A stretch of DNA of 45,312 nucleotides from Sedimentisphaerales bacterium (lineage in GTDB: Bacteria; Planctomycetota; Phycisphaerae; Sedimentisphaerales; Anaerobacaceae), in the NCBI GenBank assembly GCA_016934255.1, contig JAFGTG010000002.1, positions 1 to 45,312 of the forward strand, written 5' to 3'. Both the position numbers and the translations under genes were made by a program. Positions 1 through 7,593 of the stretch are shown piece by piece (within the stretch, counting starts at the first letter, position 1; each line of letters opens with the position of its first letter). The notes under the pieces were generated by a model that worked only from the letters and a program-made list of their open reading frames with translations, did no database searches and was not told where the DNA came from.

Positions 1-62
1 ATATTCCACGGTCCGAATGAAAAACGATATTCTCCTGGCATTCTTATTCTCCTTGAATTGAG

Positions 63-3000
63 TTAGTTTGTTCGTTTAAGCACGGCAGAAGCATGACGCG
101 CGTAGTGAGCGCGAAGATCATTGGCATATTCATTGAGTATCGTTTCGCCGATGCCGTTATAATCGCCGCAACGATAGAGCGCCCGCGCCAGAATCAGCTC
201 ACGCAGCGACTTATTTCTGGTGGACGTATCCACCGGATTATCCGGCGTTTCGCTCTTGGCCTTATTAATATTAGTGAAAGCATGGCCTCGTATACCGGGC
301 TTAGCCAGAAACCGCGCCAAGGGTTCGACCGCCGCGGCATTATTTAAGCTTTCAAGGGCCATCGCCACCGCCCGAGAGTGTGAGAACTCACTGCTAACGT
401 CAAGTAACTCGACCTTTTCCAGAATCGGCTCCAATACCCGTTTATCGCGTGTTCGACCGAGTGCCACAATTAGACTATCCAACTCGCTCATGCTCATACC
501 GAACTGGCCCATCCCGGTGAAGTTCCAACCTTTGTCCCAATCGCGGGATTTCACCTCTTGGATGAGCGTACTAACCCCCATCGGATCGCCCAACATTCCA
601 AGAATATGAGCATAAGCCAGTCGATGCGAATGAGATTGAGCATTCTGATACGCTTCTTTTAACAGAGGTATCGCCGTCTCAGGTTGAGTCAGAATGATCT
701 CAAGGCCGTCGTAGTTATTGACCACCCGATCCACGGCCTCTTTGATCTTCTCGATGGGTAATGGGAACGAATCTTCATCCGTCAGGACGCGTTCGGGCAA
801 ATTGCCTTTTTCAACGAGGTGTTTTTGAAGCGCTTTAAGATCGATATCGCGCACGGATTTTCCGCTTTCCGCAGCCATCGCCGCTGCGACACCCGCGGCA
901 TAGCCCTGGTTCTGAATATCCGGCTGCATTCGTATAACGGGCATCGCATCACGGTGGGCGCTGACGCCAAGCCCCGTGACCAGGATTCCATCGAGCCTCT
1001 TCGGCAACAAACAACGATAGGGAACGTTAACGAAAATCTCTTCACGATCCGGCGGTTTAATCATGAAAACCGGATGTTCCGTGAATCCGTGCGTATCGAA
1101 ATTGCTCCGGGAAATCACGATGGTATCGGGATAGGTGCGCCCGGCGGTAATATCCATCGGCGACATTGTAAAATCACCCACGATCCGCCGCCGCTCGCGC
1201 GTATCCAGTAATTGTCCCAGATCATATGCATCCGTGTATTTTTTCTTGGCGGTGACGAATGCTCGCCAGGTATCAATAATGTCCCCATCATCGATAAACG
1301 TCCAATCCGTATTAGTATAGCCGGCTCCGAGTCGGAGTCCGGGAAGACCCGCCCCCTGAACCGCGACACTCGATCCGTCCGTATAGACAGAAGCGGCGCC
1401 CGCCGTTGCGGCAATATCCGCATTGCCCGTCGAATCGATCACGACCTTGGCGCGGATCATACCGCGTCCTTCCGGGGTGGCGACGAGAACGCCTTTGACT
1501 TTTCCATCATCAACGAACGCGCCACATCCGAGGCACCCAAACCAGATATCCGCCCCGGCTTTACGTAATTCGCTGCGATACCACTGTTTTTTCCACTGGA
1601 CATTCCACCGGCCGCTCTTGGGCCAGCCATAGCCCCCGTAACGGGCAACGCCCTCGTCCACTTCCGCCGTGAATCCCTTAATGTACCCGTAATAGTAATT
1701 GCTGATATACCCCATCGTCCCGACGCCGCCGAGACCATGGAGATATTCCACCACAAGCGTCTTCGCTCCCTGACGCGCCGCGGCGATCCCAGCCGGCGCC
1801 CCGCCCGTTCCACCGCCGACCACGACCACGTCGTACTCTCCAAGCTCAGGGACGGCACGCTGATCCACAGGAACGTTGCCGAGTTCTTTTTCCGTCGAGC
1901 GTATTCCACCGAGATTCTCACGGACCTGCCCATTCATAGCGGCGCGTTTGAGTTTGCCGGGAAGTCCCACGTCCCGTGATGGCGTGATTCTTTTAGCTTC
2001 GGCAGCCGCCGTCCTACCGATACGAGTGCCCATCTCCATATATTCCAGCGGTCGAAGCAGCTTTTCAGCGGCAGAACGTGATATATCCGCACAGCCACCC
2101 AGCACAAACAACCGATCAACGCCTTCAGGCTTAAACGTGTCCAAATTCACCTTTCCGGCGCCGATCCAGGCGCCCGGTACACTTGTTTTACCTTTGATCG
2201 GATCAGGTGGAATCTGGAAGAGCGTCTCGGAGGCATCCACGACGGTCGGATCCCATGTTTTATCACGAGCAATCTGTTCGGCTTTCGCAAAAGAGGCAAA
2301 GGAACCGTCCTTCATGGGTATCTTGAGCGTATATTCTATTGCATTACGAGGCGGTCCTGTTTCGACCTGTATCGGTGAAGGCATCTTTCGCGCCTGGATA
2401 TCTTCGTCAGGGACTTTTTCCTCACTGACAACGATACGTTTGAAGGCCTGGGGCCCGGCGGGATAGGGCCTTACAGATGCCCCTGCGATTCTCGCTATGC
2501 TTGCACGCTCCGTTGCATCGACAATAATTTTGGCTTTGACGGCTTGCCTACCGGAACGATTGGCCATCACGATGCCCGCGGGCTGGCCTTCCCCATCACG
2601 AAGAACATCGGTGGCATAACTGCTATATAAAAAGTGAACGCCCGCTTCGAGCAAAGCATTATCCAACTCACGCTTCACCTGCATCGGCGTCGGAGGGATT
2701 CGCCAACGTTCAGCCGGTTTAGGGGAAGAATCCTCATCTTCAACCAATATCTCCCCCAGCAATATTCGACCCACATTCGGGCTTTTTTCAACGAAAAATC
2801 GAACATAGCGAGCTTCTTCGTTCACGGACGCCGAAAGGGTAATCGGCCCCCACGGCTCAGAAAGTGCTTCGCCGGCTTTTTTATTAGGAATAACGGCAAC
2901 CTGTTTCCATTCTCGTCTGTTATCGCTAACAGAGACTGTTACGCTTTTGACCTCGAAATCGTCATCGCTTCCCGGATTGCGACGTTGATAAGCCATGACG

Positions 3001-3551
3001 TGAGCTTTTCCGACCGAACGTTCTTTGCCTATATCAGCGACGACAGTGACATTACCATCATACTGAACGCTCTGACTGGATGCGCTGTGCCACTTACCAT
3101 CGGTTAACTTCGATGGCGGATCGGTATCCTTGTGAACAGGGGCGGAAGGCTTGTCGGCTTGATAGGTCAAAGGTAGTCGATTTTGGAAAAGTGACGAACC
3201 GGCAGGTTCGGCAAAAACGTTCTTAGCCAACGGTGAAGTCGGCGTCTCCCCCGGCTCCAGCCACAGCCGGTATGTGCCGCAAATGTCCTCACCCAAATAA
3301 GGACGCGGGGCAGCGAGAAAGACGGTAGCCCCCCGTCTGGCGGCTTCAACCGCAGCGGCTACGCCGCCGGACGTTCCTCCGACGACCACAACATCGACGT
3401 CATACGCCACGGGAATGTCTCTCGCCGACTCCGTGACGACTTTTCCCGACGAGCCGATTCCAGATTCTCGAGCATCGAGCATCGAATATCGGCTATCGAA
3501 CATTAGGCATGATAGTATCATCAATGGCAGGATTTTCAGTGTTTTCTTCAT
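63..3551 (-). CDS. Secreted double FAD-dependent oxidoreductase with inserted discoidin-like domain and C-terminal HEAT repeats
   Basis: 1162 residues. A signal peptide (about 1-17 core) is followed by a Rossmann FAD site (DVVVVGGTSGG, about 52-62), then an inserted beta-sandwich of the F5/8 type C (discoidin) kind at about 135-275. The first FAD_oxidored domain resumes to about 530. A second complete dinucleotide-binding motif (VVVVGGGTGG, about 575-584) opens a second FAD_oxidored domain, and the last 230 residues look like alpha-helical HEAT repeats. The substrate is unknown; in planctomycetes such proteins often sit among polysaccharide-degradation genes (family knowledge). The start is ATG with AGAAGG seven bases upstream. 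The segment right after the signal core (about residues 18-31) is encoded by an ATCGA-type short repeat that is also found just upstream of the start. Oxidoreductase call firm, exact role unknown. Confidence 0.85.
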   Translation of the reverse strand: MKKTLKILPLMILSCLMFDSRYSMLDARESGIGSSGKVVTESARDIPVAYDVDVVVVGGTSGGVAAAVEAARRGATVFLAAPRPYLGEDICGTYRLWLEPGETPTSPLAKNVFAEPAGSSLFQNRLPLTYQADKPSAPVHKDTDPPSKLTDGKWHSASSQSVQYDGNVTVVADIGKERSVGKAHVMAYQRRNPGSDDDFEVKSVTVSVSDNRREWKQVAVIPNKKAGEALSEPWGPITLSASVNEEARYVRFFVEKSPNVGRILLGEILVEDEDSSPKPAERWRIPPTPMQVKRELDNALLEAGVHFLYSSYATDVLRDGEGQPAGIVMANRSGRQAVKAKIIVDATERASIARIAGASVRPYPAGPQAFKRIVVSEEKVPDEDIQARKMPSPIQVETGPPRNAIEYTLKIPMKDGSFASFAKAEQIARDKTWDPTVVDASETLFQIPPDPIKGKTSVPGAWIGAGKVNLDTFKPEGVDRLFVLGGCADISRSAAEKLLRPLEYMEMGTRIGRTAAAEAKRITPSRDVGLPGKLKRAAMNGQVRENLGGIRSTEKELGNVPVDQRAVPELGEYDVVVVGGGTGGAPAGIAAARQGAKTLVVEYLHGLGGVGTMGYISNYYYGYIKGFTAEVDEGVARYGGYGWPKSGRWNVQWKKQWYRSELRKAGADIWFGCLGCGAFVDDGKVKGVLVATPEGRGMIRAKVVIDSTGNADIAATAGAASVYTDGSSVAVQGAGLPGLRLGAGYTNTDWTFIDDGDIIDTWRAFVTAKKKYTDAYDLGQLLDTRERRRIVGDFTMSPMDITAGRTYPDTIVISRSNFDTHGFTEHPVFMIKPPDREEIFVNVPYRCLLPKRLDGILVTGLGVSAHRDAMPVIRMQPDIQNQGYAAGVAAAMAAESGKSVRDIDLKALQKHLVEKGNLPERVLTDEDSFPLPIEKIKEAVDRVVNNYDGLEIILTQPETAIPLLKEAYQNAQSHSHRLAYAHILGMLGDPMGVSTLIQEVKSRDWDKGWNFTGMGQFGMSMSELDSLIVALGRTRDKRVLEPILEKVELLDVSSEFSHSRAVAMALESLNNAAAVEPLARFLAKPGIRGHAFTNINKAKSETPDNPVDTSTRNKSLRELILARALYRCGDYNGIGETILNEYANDLRAHYARHASAVLKRTN

Positions 3552-3612
3552 GATTCAACCTTCTCAATTCCGAATTCTTATCGTGTATCAAGCATCGAGT
3601 ATCGAACATTAA
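3461..3612. repeat. ATCGA-type interspersed repeat, two copies flanking a start codon
   Basis: Degenerate units of the ATCGAGCAT / ATCGAACAT type occur at 3469-3505 and 3586-3612. The first copy lies inside the coding region for the N-terminus of the FAD-oxidoreductase, the second in its 5' untranslated region. In other frames they read as SSIEYR/SSIEH strings, a translation often seen from planctomycete interspersed repeats. Confidence 0.6.
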
Positions 3613-3627
3613 GGGCCAAAAATCAAG

Positions 3628-4575
3628 CTAAGTTTTTTCTCTTTCATCCCGCGGCCGATGTTTCCAGCGGCGATGGAGCCACCAATATTGACTCGGATCT
3701 TCCCGTATGAAATCCTCAATGGCCTTGGTATATTCCGCCGTCACCCATCTCAACGGATCGTCCTTGTCCGCCCATTCTTCGGGAAAGATGATGCGATTCA
3801 CGCGCATCTCGAAGAAAAAACGGTTCCCGACTCGCCTGCTGCATCCGACTCCGATAGGAATATTTTGGGTCAGTGCGAGAAGGCCGATACTCTTATACGT
3901 GCTGGCCTTACGACCGAAGAAATCAACAAATATCCCCTTTCGTCCGGCATCCTGATCGGCGATAAAGCATAACGTCGAGCCGTCTGCGACCAATTTCTCC
4001 ATAATCCCGGCGGCGCCTTTTTTATCGATGATTTTCTGCCCGACTCTCCGGCGAACACCATACAAGTACTTGTTGATATATTTATTGTCCAACGGCCGGG
4101 CAATACTATAGATGTTGAAACCAAATAAACTAAAGAGATAGCCAATGATCTCAAAGTTGGCGTAATGGGCGGTCACCAGCAACAGCCCGCGTTCTTCATG
4201 AATCAACCATTTGATCCTTTCGGCGTTGACATACCGGGAATAACAGCGCCAATTGTATTTATTAACCAGACGGGGCGTGAAAAGGATATCGACCGTCAGC
4301 ATGACAAGATGTTCGAAGCTCCGCTGACCCGTCCGCCAGATCCACTCCTCGCTTTTTTCGGGAAAGCTCGCTCGAAGATTATCCAAGGCCCTCTGTCGTC
4401 CGCGATGATAATGCTTCCAGAGCGATCGACCGAGGAAGCACGCCGTCCCAAGATTGGTCTCGATATCGAACAGGTTAAGAAACACCATAAAAATCCGCAA
4501 CACCAGATACGCCATCCAATCTGTGAATGGATGGTGTTTCTTCTTTTTCTTTTTTCGTGGACGAGACTCGGTCAT
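3628..4575 (-). CDS. Lysophospholipid / lipid A acyltransferase (LpxL/HtrB family)
   Basis: 315 residues from the ATG at 4575. It transfers an acyl chain to a lipid A precursor at the cytoplasmic face of the inner membrane (family knowledge). An N-terminal hydrophobic segment follows a lysine run. The catalytic HX4E motif is HYANFE, 137-142 in this numbering, and the family C-terminal signature reads QYWWLHRRWKHRP. Length fits LpxL/LpxM (about 300). An in-frame GTG at 4623 would add 16 residues, but neither start has a good ribosome site; the only G-rich stretch (AGGGG) is about 28 nt upstream of the ATG. The KKKKKKHH stretch comes from an A-rich tract. It lies 76 bp upstream of the FAD-oxidoreductase on the same strand. 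Its presence implies a lipid A-containing outer membrane. Confidence 0.85.
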   Translation of the reverse strand: MTESRPRKKKKKKHHPFTDWMAYLVLRIFMVFLNLFDIETNLGTACFLGRSLWKHYHRGRQRALDNLRASFPEKSEEWIWRTGQRSFEHLVMLTVDILFTPRLVNKYNWRCYSRYVNAERIKWLIHEERGLLLVTAHYANFEIIGYLFSLFGFNIYSIARPLDNKYINKYLYGVRRRVGQKIIDKKGAAGIMEKLVADGSTLCFIADQDAGRKGIFVDFFGRKASTYKSIGLLALTQNIPIGVGCSRRVGNRFFFEMRVNRIIFPEEWADKDDPLRWVTAEYTKAIEDFIREDPSQYWWLHRRWKHRPRDEREKT

Positions 4576-4749
4576 AGGCCGTGATTGTAGGGCCAAAATC
4601 ACCCCTGTCAAGTTTAAGACCACCTAACAAACAGCGTACGATGCCCTTTCCAACACCCTGCTTTTAAGTAATATCGTATTAATATCCGAAATTCAACAGG
4701 GGATTCTTTGAATGATTTGAGAATTTCTTAATGAACGAGGTATTTTTTA

Positions 4750-4779
4750 TTGCAATTCAGATGGATGATTTGGTATAAA
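4750..4779 (+). promoter_or_regulatory. Sigma-70-type promoter of the first LamG protein gene
   Basis: TTGCAA (4750-4755), 18-base spacer, TATAAA (4774-4779). The surrounding bases (AATTC after the -35; ATTTGGTATAAATAA around the -10) recur upstream of the paralogue at 7376-7405 with the same spacing. The predicted transcript starts near 4786, leaving about 300 nt of 5' leader. The stretch 4576-4749 shows no gene. Confidence 0.6.
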
Positions 4780-4810
4780 TAATAGTGGTGAAGTTCGGGT
4801 TTTTATCAAA

Positions 4811-4873
4811 CGGCATCTATGGGATGTCCGCTCTCGAACGGGCAGGATTTCTGTCGTTTTTAGAAGTTCCTGC
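4811..4873 (+). other. Two consecutive hairpins in the long 5' leader
   Basis: CGGCATC pairs with GATGTCCG (4811-4830, one bulge). Next, GCAGGATTTCT (4842-4852) pairs with AGAAGTTCCTGC (4862-4873) as an 11-bp stem with one bulged U and a nine-base loop. No U-run follows directly, so these do not look like terminators. They have no obvious counterpart in the leader of the paralogue. Confidence 0.4.
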
Positions 4874-4970
4874 AGAAGGTACGGGATGACGAACATAAGC
4901 AACAACCAACGATTCCCTATGATTTGAAGTACACAATCTCCATCTTTCTGTTGAGTGTCGGTGTCTGAAG

Positions 4971-5028
4971 AAAGGAGGTGATATCACATCGTAAAGACTC
5001 GTCTATAACCGACACGGGTGGAATGTAA
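4971..5028 (+). other. Perfect anti-SD match fused to a 16-codon leader reading frame
   Basis: AAAGGAGGTG (4971-4980) is complementary to the 3' end of 16S rRNA. Its last three bases (GTG, 4978-4980) open a 16-codon frame ending in TAA at 5026-5028, 59 bases before the downstream start codon. The same arrangement, with the same codon count, occurs at 7491-7548. Spacing is too tight for normal use of this GTG by the same SD, so it may be a ribosome standby or binding site rather than a translated peptide. Confidence 0.4.
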
Positions 5029-5087
5029 AAAAGGCAACAATGATGAATTACACGATTATCAATTTTGTTCTTTGAAGGAGGTTTGTT

Positions 5088-7208
5088 ATGTACCAGAAAG
5101 TATTATTGTCCGCTTCTTTTATTTTCGTACTGGGTCTCATGCTAACAAGTTCGGCTCATGCAGACCTTATTGGCTGGTGGATGTTTGAGGAAGGTTCAGG
5201 AAATACCGCCTATGATTCATCGGACTATGGCAACGACGGTACTCTTAACGGCGATCCGCAGTGGGTAGAAGGGTATTTTGGCGGCGGATTGGAACTGAGT
5301 AGTGATTACGTTGAGATCAACGGTATTGCCGATGACCTCACCGAAAACAATTTCGCGGTCAGTGCATGGATCAAAACCACATCAGGTGAAGGCAACGTGA
5401 TTGGAGCTAACGATACAGCCAGCGGTCACGAATTCATTTGGGGAGTTAGCTCGAGCGGTAATCACCTGGTGGAGGCGTCATCCACTGCTCGTGAGTACCC
5501 TCCCGTCATTAACGACGACGTATGGCATTTCATCGCATACGTAAGAGATGGAACCACCGCATACGTCTATACGGATGGAGAACTGGTAGGGACAGAGACA
5601 CCTGATGGAAATCCAGCCGGGCAAGCACGATGGTCGATCGGCCAGGAATACGATAGCGGTGGCCCGAGCGACTTTTACAACGGCATCGTGGATGATGTCC
5701 ACTTCTTTAATCACTCTTTATCAGCCGCGGAGATTCAGGCCGTTATGCTCGGTGAAGGATTTTCCATTGCCTCCAGTCCAAATCCGCCAGACGGATCTTT
5801 CATCGATGCTACCTGGGTGAGCATGACCTGGAGACCGGGAGATTTCGCCGTCTCACACGATGTCTATTTCGGTGAAAATGCCGACGAAGTGAGTAACGGC
5901 ACCGGCGACACATTTCGAGGCAACCAAACGACAACAGATTTCCTTGCCGGCTTCCCTGGATTTCCCTATCCGGACGGCCTGGTACCGGGAACGACGTATT
6001 ATTGGCGCATTGACGAGGTCAATGACGCGGACCCCAATAGTCCATGGAAAGGGAATGTCTGGAGTTTTAGCGTTCCTCCCAAAACAGCATATAATCCCGA
6101 TCCATCGGACGGAGCGGAGTCCATCGGTCCGGATAATGTCATTTTAAGCTGGACGCCTGGATTTGCCGCCAAGCTGCACACGGTTTTCTTTGGTGATAGC
6201 TATGATGAGGTGAACCATGCGACCACAGGTACCATGTCGGGGACCGCAACGTATAACGCCGGCTCACTCGAACCGGCCAAAGTCTATTACTGGCGCGTCG
6301 ATGAGTTTGATCCACCTTCAACGTATAAAGGGAACGTCTGGAGTTTCACGACACCAGGCGCTGTTGGTAATCCCAAACCGGCATTCAATACGACGAATGT
6401 ACCGTTGAACGTGACTCTAACGTGGACTCCGTCCGATAGCGCTGCCTCGCATGAGCTTTATTTCGGTATGGACCAAGACGCCGTGCGTAATGCCGATACC
6501 AGTGCGCCCGAATACGTCGGCTCCAAAGCGCTGGGGTCCGAGAGTCACGATCTCGGCCTGCTTGAAACGGATACGACTTACTACTGGCGTGTGGACGAAG
6601 TCGATGGTCAGAACAATACCTCGAAAGGACCCCTCTGGATTTTCACGACGGGTAGTTCTCTTCTCGTGGATGACTTCGAGAGTTATACCGATGATGATAT
6701 CGCCGGCGAAGCGATATGGCAAACATGGATCGATGGCTACGGGATCGCCGACAACGGCGCTCAGGTTGGTTATTTACTCCCCCCGTATGCCGAGCAAACA
6801 ACCGTTCATGGAGGTTCGCAGTCGATGCCGCTGATGTACCTCAACGAAGCCGGCGTTACGAATTCGGAAGCCTCGATGACGTTATCAGCACTGCGCGACT
6901 GGACTCTGGCGGGCGTTGCGGAGTTGTCACTCTGGTTCCGTGGTGCCTCGGCGAATGCGGCCGATCCGCTGTATGTAGCGCTTTCCAACAGTGCCGGCGC
7001 TCCAGCCACGGTGATCCATGATGATGCGGCCGCCGCGACGAACAGAAGGTGGACCGAATGGCGTATCCCACTGCATGCCTTTGCCGACCAGGGCATTACT
7101 CTGACGAATGTGGATAAGATTGCGATTGGCCTGGGTAGTAAGGGCGGTGCACCGGTCGGTGGTTCGGGAACGATATACATTGACGATATCTGGCTAAATC
7201 GGCCGTAA
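5088..7208 (+). CDS. Secreted LamG / Fn3-like repeat protein
   Basis: 706 residues. Signal peptide about 1-25. The LamG/concanavalin-like domain (about 27-222) starts with the typical LIGWWMFEEGSGNTAYDSS and ends with the YNGIVDDVHFFN signature. Three tandem beta-sandwich repeats of about 95 residues follow (about 227-332, 333-425, 426-522), each with an LxW core, an xxYFG strand and a TYYWRVDE strand, resembling fibronectin type III. The C-terminal jelly-roll-like domain (523-706) begins LLVDDFESYTDDD and ends YIDDIWLNRP. No catalytic motif is visible, so a carbohydrate-binding or adhesive role is inferred. The strong ribosome site GAAGGAGG precedes ATG. The last three repeats and C-terminal domain are closely shared with the next gene, whereas the N-terminal domain is different. 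Confidence 0.85.
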   Translation: MYQKVLLSASFIFVLGLMLTSSAHADLIGWWMFEEGSGNTAYDSSDYGNDGTLNGDPQWVEGYFGGGLELSSDYVEINGIADDLTENNFAVSAWIKTTSGEGNVIGANDTASGHEFIWGVSSSGNHLVEASSTAREYPPVINDDVWHFIAYVRDGTTAYVYTDGELVGTETPDGNPAGQARWSIGQEYDSGGPSDFYNGIVDDVHFFNHSLSAAEIQAVMLGEGFSIASSPNPPDGSFIDATWVSMTWRPGDFAVSHDVYFGENADEVSNGTGDTFRGNQTTTDFLAGFPGFPYPDGLVPGTTYYWRIDEVNDADPNSPWKGNVWSFSVPPKTAYNPDPSDGAESIGPDNVILSWTPGFAAKLHTVFFGDSYDEVNHATTGTMSGTATYNAGSLEPAKVYYWRVDEFDPPSTYKGNVWSFTTPGAVGNPKPAFNTTNVPLNVTLTWTPSDSAASHELYFGMDQDAVRNADTSAPEYVGSKALGSESHDLGLLETDTTYYWRVDEVDGQNNTSKGPLWIFTTGSSLLVDDFESYTDDDIAGEAIWQTWIDGYGIADNGAQVGYLLPPYAEQTTVHGGSQSMPLMYLNEAGVTNSEASMTLSALRDWTLAGVAELSLWFRGASANAADPLYVALSNSAGAPATVIHDDAAAATNRRWTEWRIPLHAFADQGITLTNVDKIAIGLGSKGGAPVGGSGTIYIDDIWLNRP

Positions 7209-7262
7209 GTTGCACGTGAACAGTTAACCTACTCTCTTGAAAACGATAGAATTGCATTTATT

Positions 7263-7297
7263 CGGGGCCTGTACCAAGGAATTAGGGATAGGTCCCG
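7263..7297 (+). terminator. Possible hairpin terminator after the first LamG protein gene
   Basis: CGGGGCCT (7263-7270) pairs with AGGTCCCG (7290-7297), 8 bp with one G-U, followed by ATTGGTTTT. The loop is long (19 nt) and the U-run broken, so this is only a moderate candidate. Confidence 0.4.
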
Positions 7298-7375
7298 ATT
7301 GGTTTTAATGCAATAAGATTGTAAAGAACAAAAGTGGGAATCAGTTAATTACGATGTCCGCACCATATTTTTTCC

Positions 7376-7405
7376 TTGAAATTCGAACGGTAAATTTGGT
7401 ATAAA
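7376..7405 (+). promoter_or_regulatory. Sigma-70-type promoter of the second secreted protein gene
   Basis: TTGAAA (7376-7381), 18-base spacer, TATAAA (7400-7405). It shares AATTC after the -35 and ATTTGGTATAAATAA with the promoter at 4750-4779. Predicted transcription start is near 7412, giving about 180 nt of leader. Confidence 0.6.
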
Positions 7406-7490
7406 TAAGAATGATCGAGTAATACCAAGAAAATTTGTATAATTCGAACAAATGGCTTTTAACTTATCATTTCTGTGTAGAGGTTTGAAG

Positions 7491-7548
7491 AAAGGAGGTG
7501 CTACCGAATCGAAAGAACTTATACCGAGCCAATGCAGTTGCAAAATAG
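7491..7548 (+). other. Second copy of the anti-SD / 16-codon leader frame
   Basis: AAAGGAGGTG (7491-7500), preceded by TTTGAAG much as in the first copy, opens a GTG frame of 16 codons ending in TAG at 7546-7548, 45 bases before the downstream ATG. The peptide would share only an Arg-Lys at codons 5-6 with the first copy (HRK versus NRK context), while its length is identical. Confidence 0.4.
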
Positions 7549-7593
7549 GGAAAGCAGAAATCATTAATTCTCTTTTTTTGAAGGAGGACGAAT

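Noticed and set aside
1876-2466. 196-codon frame opposite the FAD-oxidoreductase
   Set aside because: Antisense shadow of a gene with strong domain evidence; no recognisable features.
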